8,536 bases of DNA from an uncultured Mailhella sp. Its GTDB lineage: Bacteria; Desulfobacterota; Desulfovibrionia; Desulfovibrionales; Desulfovibrionaceae. Positions 1 to 6,035 of the stretch are shown in pieces. Positions within the stretch are counted from its first letter, which is position 1. Every line of letters begins with the position of its first letter. The notes under the pieces were generated by a model. The model worked only from the letters and a program-made list of their open reading frames with translations. It did not search any database and was not told where the DNA came from. The stretch covers positions 1 through 8,536 of the forward strand of contig CAJTSU010000152.1 in NCBI GenBank assembly GCA_910579055.1, given 5' to 3'. A program made the translations under genes and the position numbers.

Positions 1-52
1 GGGTCAGAACATAGGGTCTGGCTGGCAGATAGTTTCAATCACAAAACGCTCT

Positions 53-286
53 AAATGTCTCATTTTCTATTTTTCAGCGGGCACGTGCACAGGCTGCCAA
101 TTCAACTATATTGCCCGCATCAGGATGGAGATCGGTTATAAAGCTCGCATTATATGTAGTTCGGCCGCCGGGCAGAGAAATTTTGATGTTTATCCAATTT
201 ACAATAACCGCATCTTTTCCATCACGAATTGGCAGACCTGTCAGCCACGAATAAGAATACTCACGTCTTTGGCTGCCAGTTATTCG
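53..286 (-). pseudogene. Decayed transposase fragment (C-terminal part, IS-derived)
   Basis: Read on the minus strand, this stretch encodes residues that resemble the C-terminal part of a DDE-type insertion-sequence transposase. They include YSWLTGLPIRDGKDA, then VNWINIKI, then TTYNASFITD, then NIVELAACARAR. From memory, that family continues after the RAR motif with W-KIENETF. Here the Trp codon position reads TGA (74-76), and the codons beyond it still spell KIENETF (53-73). So one point change, TGG to TGA, has stopped the frame. A further in-frame TGA at 35-37 follows, after which I see no family similarity. Upstream (above about 290) the similarity fades into hairpin repeat DNA, so both ends of the element are missing. 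No terminal inverted repeats or target duplication could be recognised. The fragment is inactive. The family assignment rests on remembered motifs and the exact IS family is not certain. Confidence 0.6.
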
Positions 287-321
287 CTCTCGCTTGCGTT
301 TTGCGCGGAAAACGCCGCGCT

Positions 322-376
322 CGCACTCCGTGCGCCCCTTCATGCCGCATGACCATGCGGCGGGGGGGGCGTCGCG
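322..376. repeat. Hairpin-rich intergenic repeat with G8 run
   Basis: Two close palindromes lie here. CGCAC (322-326) pairs with GTGCG (330-334) across a 3-base loop. GCCGCATG (344-351) pairs perfectly with CATGCGGC (354-361) across 2 bases. The second palindrome is followed directly by eight G (362-369) and CGTCGC. A near copy of the last part, in inverted orientation and with one change or gap in the homopolymer, ends the window at about 8517-8536. This looks like a dispersed intergenic palindromic element, REP-like in character, sitting next to the transposase remnant. Its function is unknown. No coding sequence is supported between 287 and 413. Confidence 0.5.
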
Positions 377-386
377 TTGCTCTTGA

Positions 387-403
387 TTCCCGTACGCCGG
401 GAA
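387..403. terminator. Small inverted repeat downstream of the arsR-like gene
   Basis: TTCCCG (387-392) and CGGGAA (398-403) form a perfect 6-bp stem with a 5-base loop, 10 bases beyond the stop codon of the minus-strand arsR-like gene. It has the position of a transcription terminator. However, no T run follows on the minus strand, so it is at best a weak or Rho-assisted terminator, and it could instead be part of the neighbouring repeat element. Confidence 0.3.
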
Positions 404-413
404 CAACTCGAAT

Positions 414-776
414 CTATCTTGTCGGACATTCCAACTGGAAGTAATCGTCGATTAATCTGTGCAGCAGGCGGGCTTTTTCATTGTCCGCCAGGGTATAATG
501 TATTTCCTTCCCCTCCCGGCGGGAACGGAGCAGCCCGTGCAGCTTCAGCGTCTTCAGATGATGTGATACCGCCGCCGGGCTCATGCCCACGGCGGCGGCG
601 ATATCACATACGCACTCTTCACAATGGCAGAGCAGCCACAGGATGCGCAGGCGCGAGCCGTCCCCTATCTGCTGAAAGGTGGCCGCCGCATCTACAAAGG
701 CATCCGCGGAAGGCATGTGTTCCAGCACGTTTTCCGTGGGCTGGCCGTGATCGTGAGGAATAAGGGCAGGGCTCAT
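414..776 (-). CDS. ArsR/SmtB-family metal-responsive transcriptional repressor
   Basis: A 120-residue winged-helix repressor of the usual ArsR/SmtB length. Proteins of this family sit on the operator and release it when a metal or metalloid binds. The recognition helix is about residues 65-83 (MSPAAVSHHLKTLKLHGLL) and the wing is 84-98 (SRREGKEIHYTLAD). Just before the DNA-binding helix lies C50-H-C52-E-E-C55-V-C57-D, the position of the CxC metal site of CadC/ArsR (ELCVCD), here with two extra cysteines. The alpha-5 site of SmtB (D, H, H, E) appears as D98, E100, D111, Q114, so its histidines are absent. The N-terminus is His-containing (H8, H10, H20). I chose the ATG at 774-776 because AAGGA stands about 9 bases upstream; the open frame extends to 905 without a better site. 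It follows nrnA by 25 bases on the same strand. The inducer and target are unknown; no metal transporter is visible. Confidence 0.85.
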   Translation of the reverse strand: MSPALIPHDHGQPTENVLEHMPSADAFVDAAATFQQIGDGSRLRILWLLCHCEECVCDIAAAVGMSPAAVSHHLKTLKLHGLLRSRREGKEIHYTLADNEKARLLHRLIDDYFQLECPTR

Positions 777-789
777 GGCGGGCGTTCCT

Positions 790-825
790 TGTCTGGAAGC
801 GTCAGTTCCAGACATGGCGAATATA
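790..825 (-). promoter_or_regulatory. Perfect inverted repeat and -10-like box upstream of the arsR-like gene
   Basis: TGTCTGGAA (790-798) and TTCCAGACA (806-814) are perfect 9-base arms separated by 7 bases. They overlap the end of nrnA and end 14 bases before the arsR-like start codon. On the minus strand TATATT (820-825) reads like a -10 box, which would put a transcription start near the inverted repeat. I found no good -35. ArsR-family repressors commonly bind their own promoter at such dyads, so this may be an autoregulatory operator. It could equally be an RNA hairpin at the nrnA/arsR junction. The assignment is inference. Confidence 0.35.
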
Positions 826-1793
826 GGGCTGAACGGCAATGAGCGCCTTCTCCGGCGGCAGGTCCACAGTGGCGCCGGCGGCGTTTCTGTGCCCGCCTCC
901 GCCAAACTGAGCGGCGACCTTGCGCACGTCGTCCGCGCCGCTGGAACGCAGACTGATTCTGGTCATACTCTTGCCGTCCTTTTCCACTTCGCGCAATAAA
1001 AGAGCCACGCGCACGTCCTTTATCCTGCGCAGCTGCTCCACAAAACCTTCGGCATCTTCCTTGAGCGCGCCGTATTCGTCCAATATGGCGCGAGTAATCA
1101 GCGTCACGCCGAGCTTGCCGCCGTCGAGGATACGGGCTTCGCTCATCAGGCGGCCCCACAGACGCAGTTTGCCTTCAGACCAGTTGTTGTCCAGCCTGGC
1201 GCGGACGCCGGCGATGTCCAGCCCGCCTTCCAGCAGTCGGGCCGCCATGCGCAGGGTGGAAGGCCGGGTATTGCCGTAGGCAAAGGAGCCGGTGTCCGAC
1301 ACCAGAGCCACATATACGGCCTCCGCCAGAGCGCCTTCCAGCGGCAGTTCCAGTGCTTCGGCGAGATGGCCGATCATTTCGCCCGTAGCGGACATGGCGG
1401 GGGCAACCCGCTGCCGTATTCCGGATTGCCCGGATGATGGTCGATGTTCACCACCGGCACTTCACCCAGCAAGTTCTGAATGCCCTCGCCCAGACGCGCG
1501 GCGTCGCCGCTGTCCAACGCGACAACCAGCCCCGGTTTTCCCGGAAGTTCTGAAATATCCCGCAGCACCGGGCTGGGAAGACGCAGCCAGCTCAGATAAT
1601 CAGGAAAACCCGTTTCGTTATGCAGCAGCACCTCCTTGCCCAGCGTGCGCAAGGCCCAGCCCAGGGCCACACTCGCCCCCACGGCGTCGCCGTCGGGATT
1701 GGCGTGCGCCGTAATCAGGATACGGTCATGCTTTTTCAGCGCCGCAAGCACTTCTTCCGGCACAATGCCGATTGAAGAGGGGGAATCAGACAT
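802..1793 (-). pseudogene. nrnA: NrnA-type DHH/DHHA1 phosphoesterase (oligoribonuclease / pAp phosphatase), frameshifted
   Basis: NrnA degrades 2-5 nt RNAs and dephosphorylates 3'-phosphoadenosine 5'-phosphate in the cytoplasm. The first frame, from ATG at 1793 with a strong AGGAGG upstream, carries HANPDGDAVG (30-39), DSGD (94-97) and DHH (118-120). It loses similarity after Ser128 (codon 1410-1412) and stops at 1374. A second frame, from about 1409 to 802, continues the family with VAPAMSATGEM, VSDTGSFAYGNT (motif IV) and GGGGHRNAAG (DHHA1 domain). Compared with remembered B. subtilis NrnA (YGDLLWVDTSASS), two residues and part of a Trp codon are missing at the join. A loss of 7 bases would explain both the gap and the frame change; restoring them gives about 332 residues, normal for the family. 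The break separates catalytic motifs, so neither half should work alone. The ATG at 1395 has no Shine-Dalgarno. Sequencing error or true decay cannot be told apart here. Confidence 0.8.
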
Positions 1794-1833
1794 ATATACT
1801 CCTCCTGGGGAGATGCCCCGTAACTGTTCATAT

Positions 1834-2130
1834 TCAATCCGCGTCCATTATTTCCAGATCGCTCCAGGTCATTTCCTCGGCGCAGACCGCTTCCATCATG
1901 GCCAGGCACTTGTCCATACGAGACTGAAGGTGGCGTTCGCTGTTGCTGATGGAAACAACCTTGAGCCGCAGGCGGACAAGGGAATCTTCCGTGCCCGCTT
2001 CGGCCACGGCCACATTGAAGGTATTGCGTACCTTCTGCTTGAGGCTGTTGGCCACGCGCCGTTTTCCCTTGAGGGAATCGTTGCCGTGCAGGGCGTATTC
2101 CACCGTCAGCACGCCGATGAGCATGGGCAC
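1834..2130 (-). CDS. DUF503 (YlxP-like) protein
   Basis: A 98-residue protein matching the DUF503/YlxP family along its length: IGVLTVEYAL near the start, SLKGKRRVANSLKQKVRNTFNVAVAE in the middle (residues about 19-44), and a VVSISNSERH segment at 58-67. The size is normal for the family. Family members are usually found between infB and rbfA in the nusA-infB operon and are presumed to act with ribosome or RNA metabolism, but no activity is established. I chose GTG at 2128-2130 because GGAGG lies 6 bases upstream; the ATG two codons later would be 12 bases away. It begins 15 bases after argJ and ends 40 bases before nrnA, so it is very likely co-transcribed with both. Neither infB nor rbfA is next to it, which is unusual. 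Confidence 0.85.
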   Translation of the reverse strand: MPMLIGVLTVEYALHGNDSLKGKRRVANSLKQKVRNTFNVAVAEAGTEDSLVRLRLKVVSISNSERHLQSRMDKCLAMMEAVCAEEMTWSDLEIMDAD

Positions 2131-2145
2131 GGGGAACCTCCGTAA

Positions 2146-3333
2146 TCAGGAACGATAGTCCGCGTTTAAAGATACATAGGCATGAGAGAGGTCAGAGGCA
2201 AGCAGGCGCGCCGTGCCCTGCCCGTCGCCGAGGCTGATGTCCAGCGTCACATCCGTGCCGTCCAGCGGCTCCCGCAGCAGCGTGTCAAAGTCTTCCGTGG
2301 TGGGGCGGCCATTGTGGAAGAGCGTCACGCCGCACAGGGTCACGCGCAGCCTGTCCGGATCGAAGCTTGCTCCGGAGCGCCCGGCGGCGGCCACAATGCG
2401 GCCCCAGTTCGGGTCCTTGCCGAACATGGCGGTTTTCACCAGTTGGGAATGCCCCACCGCCCGGGCCACGAGTTCGGCGTCTGCGTCACTGGCCGCGCCG
2501 GTCACGCGGATGTGCATGACCTTGGTTGCGCCTTCGCCGTCCTTCACCAGCATATAGGCCAGATCGCCGAGAATGCCGGTCAGAGCCTCTTCCAGCAGGG
2601 GCAGTTCCTCTTCCGTTACCCTGATGCCGGAAGCGCCGTTGGCCAGACCGAACAGGGAATCATTGGTGGAAGTGTCGCCGTCCACGGAAACGCGGTTGAA
2701 GGTGGCATCTGCCGCGCGGCGGAACATCTCCCGCCATGCGGCGGCATCCACGTCGGCGTCGCACAACACCAGGGAAATCATCGTCGCCATGTTGGGGCAG
2801 ATCATGCCCGCGCCCTTGGCTGCTCCGGCAAGGCGCACCGTGCCTCCGTCCAGAGTCAGCTCGGCCTCCGCCAGCTTGGGAAACGCGTCTGTGGTCATGA
2901 TCGCCCGGGCGAAGCGCTCAAGATCCACATGCCCCAAAGACGCCGCAAGCTCCGGCATGGCCGCGCGCCACCTGGCCATATCCATTAACGCGCCGATGAC
3001 TCCGGTAGACGCGGGCAAAAGGGCGGCGGCGTCCACTCCGGAGGCCTCCGCCGCCATATCCAGCGTTTCGCGGCAATGAGCAAGCCCTACCGCCCCGGTG
3101 CAGGCATTGGCCTGTCCGGAGTTGATCAGAATACCGCGCACAGCTTCGGGGGAGCGGGCGAGATTTTCCTGCGCCACAAGTACGGGCGCGGCCCGGAACA
3201 GGTTGGTGGTGAACACGCCGGCGGCCACGGCGGGCCGTTCACTGATCACAAGTGCCAGATCGTCACGGGTTTTGCCCTTGTTGCGAAAATCCGCCGCGGC
3301 GGCGGCCAGTCTGAAACCCAGGGGAAGCGCCAT
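2146..3333 (-). CDS. argJ: ArgJ, glutamate N-acetyltransferase (ornithine acetyltransferase)
   Basis: ArgJ moves the acetyl group from N-acetylornithine to glutamate in arginine synthesis; bifunctional forms also use acetyl-CoA, which cannot be judged by eye. The 395-residue length is normal. Visible family motifs are NSGQANACTG (71-80), STGVIG (109-114, oxyanion-hole region), TTDAFPK (147-153), KGAGMICPNMATM (173-185) and GKDPNWGRI near the C-terminus, ending in LNADYRS. Thr184 in MATM is the expected autocleavage site and nucleophile, giving alpha and beta chains. I chose the ATG at 3331-3333 because GAGGT lies 5 bases upstream and the protein then starts where family members do (ALPLGFRLA). 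The frame stays open to 3537, but that extension is not family-like. It is the first recognisable gene of the argJ-DUF503-nrnA-arsR series. No ARG-box-like operator was recognised upstream. Confidence 0.95.
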   Translation of the reverse strand: MALPLGFRLAAAAADFRNKGKTRDDLALVISERPAVAAGVFTTNLFRAAPVLVAQENLARSPEAVRGILINSGQANACTGAVGLAHCRETLDMAAEASGVDAAALLPASTGVIGALMDMARWRAAMPELAASLGHVDLERFARAIMTTDAFPKLAEAELTLDGGTVRLAGAAKGAGMICPNMATMISLVLCDADVDAAAWREMFRRAADATFNRVSVDGDTSTNDSLFGLANGASGIRVTEEELPLLEEALTGILGDLAYMLVKDGEGATKVMHIRVTGAASDADAELVARAVGHSQLVKTAMFGKDPNWGRIVAAAGRSGASFDPDRLRVTLCGVTLFHNGRPTTEDFDTLLREPLDGTDVTLDISLGDGQGTARLLASDLSHAYVSLNADYRS

Positions 3334-3519
3334 ATCTACCTCGAAAAAAGCTGTGCGCGGGCAGAGCGGCGGCGGCATTCCCCCGCAGGGAAGGCGCCCC
3401 ATACCCGTGCTTCTGCTCCTTTTCCTGCCACACTTGCCCGTCCTGCGCAAGAAACGCCTCGTGCCGCAAAAAAGGCAACAAGCGTGGGAAGCGGCAAAGT
3501 TCGGGCATTTGCGCCCACA

Positions 3520-3554
3520 TTGCGCGCAACGCGACAATCTGCTAGATGTATAAC
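3520..3554. promoter_or_regulatory. Palindrome and -10-like box in the argJ/lepB divergent region
   Basis: The 277-bp gap between the divergent starts of argJ (3333) and lepB (3611) must hold promoters for both. The only notable signals I see are a perfect 10-base palindrome TTGCGCGCAA (3520-3529) and, 20 bases later, TATAAC (3549-3554), a good -10 for lepB by sequence. No -35 at proper spacing matches well: TTGCGC at 3520 is 23 bases away, too far. The palindrome could be an operator. No clear promoter was found for argJ on the other strand. Confidence 0.25.
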
Positions 3555-3610
3555 TTCCTCTTTCACACTTTTACCCGCAGCGGGCCATTCCGCTTTCTCC
3601 GCCTACCATT

Positions 3611-4219
3611 ATGAAAAGTAAATCTGAATATTCCAAGTCGTCCATAGTCGATTTCATCGAAGCGCTGGCCGTTGCGCTGGTGCTCGCGCTGGCCATCCGG
3701 GCCTTTCTGTTCCAGGCCTTTACCATTCCTTCCGGCTCCATGCTGAACACCATTCAGATCGGGGACTATCTGCTGGTGAACAAGTTCCTCTATGGAGTGA
3801 AGATTCCCTTCACGGACAAGTATCTGTTCCGGGGCGAAGATCCGCAGCGCGGAGACATCATCGTCTTCAAGTTCCCCGGTGACGAGAGCGTGGACTATAT
3901 CAAGCGCATCGTGGGCGTGCCCGGCGACGTGATTGAGGTCAGGAACAAACAGCTGTACCGCAACGGAAATCCTGTGCGGGAAAGCTATATCCAGCATACT
4001 CACCCGAATTTGATCGGACGCCTGGATAATATCGGGCCGCTTATCGTGCCGGAGGATGAATATTTCGTCATGGGCGATAACCGCGATAATTCCGAGGATT
4101 CCCGCGCCTGGGGTACCGTGAAGCGGGAAAAGATTCACGGCAAGGCCTGGCGCATCTACTGGTCGTGGGAGAAGGGCAGCGGCCCGCGCTGGAGCAGGCT
4201 TGGGCATCTGGTGGAGTAG
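3611..4219 (+). CDS. lepB: Signal peptidase I (leader peptidase)
   Basis: A membrane-bound serine protease that removes signal peptides from exported preproteins on the outer face of the inner membrane. The 202-residue protein has a short cytoplasmic N-terminus, one hydrophobic segment (about residues 14-35), and then the catalytic region. PSGSM (40-44) places the nucleophile at Ser43, DYIKRIVGVPGD (95-106) places the general base at Lys98, and the conserved GDNRDNSEDSR box is at 155-165. This is a short, single-span form, common outside the enterobacteria; E. coli LepB has two spans. The start is ATG at 3611. It has no recognisable Shine-Dalgarno, but no other start in the frame fits the family. 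It is divergent from argJ and convergent with hflX, so it is probably a single-gene transcript. All catalytic residues are present. Confidence 0.95.
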   Translation: MKSKSEYSKSSIVDFIEALAVALVLALAIRAFLFQAFTIPSGSMLNTIQIGDYLLVNKFLYGVKIPFTDKYLFRGEDPQRGDIIVFKFPGDESVDYIKRIVGVPGDVIEVRNKQLYRNGNPVRESYIQHTHPNLIGRLDNIGPLIVPEDEYFVMGDNRDNSEDSRAWGTVKREKIHGKAWRIYWSWEKGSGPRWSRLGHLVE

Positions 4220-4226
4220 ATTTGAC

Positions 4227-4241
4227 CTCCGCGGCGCGGAG
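4227..4241. terminator. GC-rich hairpin between convergent lepB and hflX
   Basis: CTCCGC (4227-4232) and GCGGAG (4236-4241) form a 6-bp stem with a 3-base loop, starting 7 bases after the lepB stop codon. It could terminate lepB and, read the other way, hflX. A proper T run is absent on the plus strand; what follows is a C-rich tract including C8 at 4257-4264. The 9-mer GCGCGGAGC recurs at 4279-4287. The rest of the 96-bp convergent gap shows nothing else I recognise. Confidence 0.35.
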
Positions 4242-4315
4242 CGGCAGCCCCCTTTGCCCCCCCCTTCCATGTTCTGGCGCGCGGAGCATTGTGTATCGTT
4301 CTGTTGAACACAACG

Positions 4316-6031
4316 TTACTGCGCAATCTGTTGCGCTCCAGCAGCCCCGCTTTCTCCGTCAAACAGCCGCTTTTCAAGTTCGCGTGAAAAACGATCCAGT
4401 CCCGCGCCTGTGAGGGCGGAAACCGGCAGAGCGTCCGGAAAGGCGGCCTGTAGCGCGGCGCGGGTGTCCGCGTCCGCGGCGTCCCATTTATTGAGCACCA
4501 GCAGGCGGGGGATACCGGAAAGCTCCAGATCGGCCAGAATGCTTTCCACCGATTCCATCTGGCGGTCAAATTCGGGGTGCGAGGCATCCGCCACATGGAG
4601 AAGGACGTCGGCGGATTCCAGTTCCTCCAGCGTGGCGCGGAAGGCTTCAATCAGTTCTTTCGGCAGGTTGCGGATAAAGCCCACAGTGTCGGCCAGCACC
4701 AGTTCACGTTCCCTGGGAAAGCGCAGACGGCGGGTGGTGGGGTCCAGAGTGGCAAAAAGCCTGTTTTCGGAAAGGACGTCCGAGCGGGTCAGGGCGTTAA
4801 GCAGTGTGGATTTTCCCGCGTTGGTATAGCCCACCAGCGCAGCCACGGGCAGGCCCTGGCGTTCGCGCCGGGCGCGGGTATTGGCCCGCTGGCGGCGCAG
4901 GTCGTCCAGTTCCTTGCGAATGCGGGTCATGCGGTCACGGATGCGGCGGCGATCCGTTTCCAGCTTGGTTTCGCCGGGGCCGCGCCCGCCTATGCCGCCC
5001 ATAAGGCGGTCCATAGCCCGGCTCTTGCCCGCGTTGCGCCCGGCCAGACGCGGCAGGGTGTATTTGAGCTGAGCCAGTTCCACCTGGAGCTTGCCCGCTC
5101 GTGTGCTGGCGTGCTGGGCGAAAATATCAAGAATAAGCTGGGTGCGATCCAGCACCTTGCGCTCGGTGAGTTCCGTGAGGTTGTGTAACTGGGCAGGGGC
5201 CAGTTCTCCGTCAAACACCACCAGCGAGGCCTGGCCGCGCAGGGCGAGCACTTCCAGTTCCGCCAGCTTGGTCTGCCCGAGTATCTGGCGTGGATTGACC
5301 CCGGTTACGCGCTGCAAGAGCCGCCCGGTCACGTCCACTCCGGCGGTGCGGGCCAGTTCGGCCAGCTCGTCAAGAAAGGCTTCCTGCACCGGACGCGGAG
5401 CGGGGGAGACGGATACCAGCACGGCGCGCGTAGCTCCGGAAGCCGTGGTTGCGCCGTCGCGCAAACGGCTCCATTCCTCTTCCAGCGCCGCCGTTTCGGC
5501 CGCAAAATCCGTTTCCACCTGATCCCAGGGCACAAAGGGCGTTACCCGGCAGGCGTCTTCAGAAGAGCGATCGGGCGCGGCCGTGCGTTCTTCCAGCCCG
5601 GCAGGCAGCAGATGCGCGCTCTGAAAGCGCTGAGGCGCGCCGAATTCGTCCACGGTCAGCACGCCGATGCCGTCCAGCCGCAGAAAAAGAAGATCCATAA
5701 GGTCTTCATGAGAAAGGCCGTCCGGCGTGAGGTGGGTATGCAGCAGACGCAGGCCGCGCAAACGGCCTGCCCCGGTGCGGGAACGCGGCAGTTCGGGGAT
5801 GAGAATGGACGAGGCATCGCCCACGATAATGAGTTCCACCCGGCCCTGCCGGTCGATGACCAGACCGATTTGCCGGGAGAGCAGGCGGGAGAGTGCGGCC
5901 AGTTCTCTGGCCTGATCCGTGCTGTACCCGCCCGCGGGAGAATAGCGGCGCTGGCCCAGACGGGTCAGCGCCTTCATTTCACTCGTTTTGAGGCCGGAAG
6001 TGCGGCCTTCCACTTTAGCTGCTATGGCCAA
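4316..6031 (-). CDS. hflX: HflX, ribosome-associated GTPase (long form)
   Basis: HflX binds the 50S subunit and splits stalled or hibernating 70S ribosomes, using GTP. The N-terminal HflX domain leads to the family signature GIGGRGPGETKLE (346-358) and a helical linker rich in Arg (360-392). The G domain follows: G1 GYTNAGKS (401-408), switch region FATLDPT (426-432), G3 DTVGF (448-452), G4 NKWD (514-517), G5 SAL (538-540). At 571 residues it is longer than E. coli HflX (about 426). The extra part is an N-terminal extension of about 200 residues containing GLKTSEMKALTRL and an IDRQGRVELIIVGD stretch, a layout I associate with Desulfovibrio-type HflX. The start is uncertain: TTG at 6029-6031 retains the whole extension but has AAGGA only 1 base away; GTG at 6011-6013 or ATG at 5975-5977 are alternatives. 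It follows purH by 4 bases, so it is probably translated from the same message. Confidence 0.92.
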   Translation of the reverse strand: MAIAAKVEGRTSGLKTSEMKALTRLGQRRYSPAGGYSTDQARELAALSRLLSRQIGLVIDRQGRVELIIVGDASSILIPELPRSRTGAGRLRGLRLLHTHLTPDGLSHEDLMDLLFLRLDGIGVLTVDEFGAPQRFQSAHLLPAGLEERTAAPDRSSEDACRVTPFVPWDQVETDFAAETAALEEEWSRLRDGATTASGATRAVLVSVSPAPRPVQEAFLDELAELARTAGVDVTGRLLQRVTGVNPRQILGQTKLAELEVLALRGQASLVVFDGELAPAQLHNLTELTERKVLDRTQLILDIFAQHASTRAGKLQVELAQLKYTLPRLAGRNAGKSRAMDRLMGGIGGRGPGETKLETDRRRIRDRMTRIRKELDDLRRQRANTRARRERQGLPVAALVGYTNAGKSTLLNALTRSDVLSENRLFATLDPTTRRLRFPRERELVLADTVGFIRNLPKELIEAFRATLEELESADVLLHVADASHPEFDRQMESVESILADLELSGIPRLLVLNKWDAADADTRAALQAAFPDALPVSALTGAGLDRFSRELEKRLFDGESGAAGAQQIAQ

Positions 6032-6035
6032 ATCC

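Noticed and set aside
287..406. Upstream part of the minus-strand open frame (74-406) as a real protein N-terminus
   Set aside because: It runs through hairpin repeat DNA with a G8 run and has no family similarity; only the downstream portion looks like transposase.
777..905. Longer N-terminus for the ArsR-like protein (open frame to 905)
   Set aside because: The extra residues are Arg/Pro-rich and overlap the nrnA coding end; only the ATG at 774-776 has a suitable ribosome binding site and gives the family length.
802..1395. The C-terminal nrnA part as an independent gene starting at ATG 1395
   Set aside because: It lacks the DHH motif and any Shine-Dalgarno, and it continues the upstream frame's family alignment directly, so it is the second half of a broken gene.
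2182..2988. Long plus-strand open frame opposite argJ (268 codons), and similar long frames opposite hflX and the activator gene
   Set aside because: These are GC-rich antisense shadows of well-supported genes, with no recognisable motifs or ribosome binding sites.
3413..3430. Possible sigma-54 promoter upstream of argJ (TGGCAGG then GAGC on the minus strand)
   Set aside because: The GC of the would-be -12 element is one base out of phase and the -24 lacks the final C, so it does not meet the consensus.
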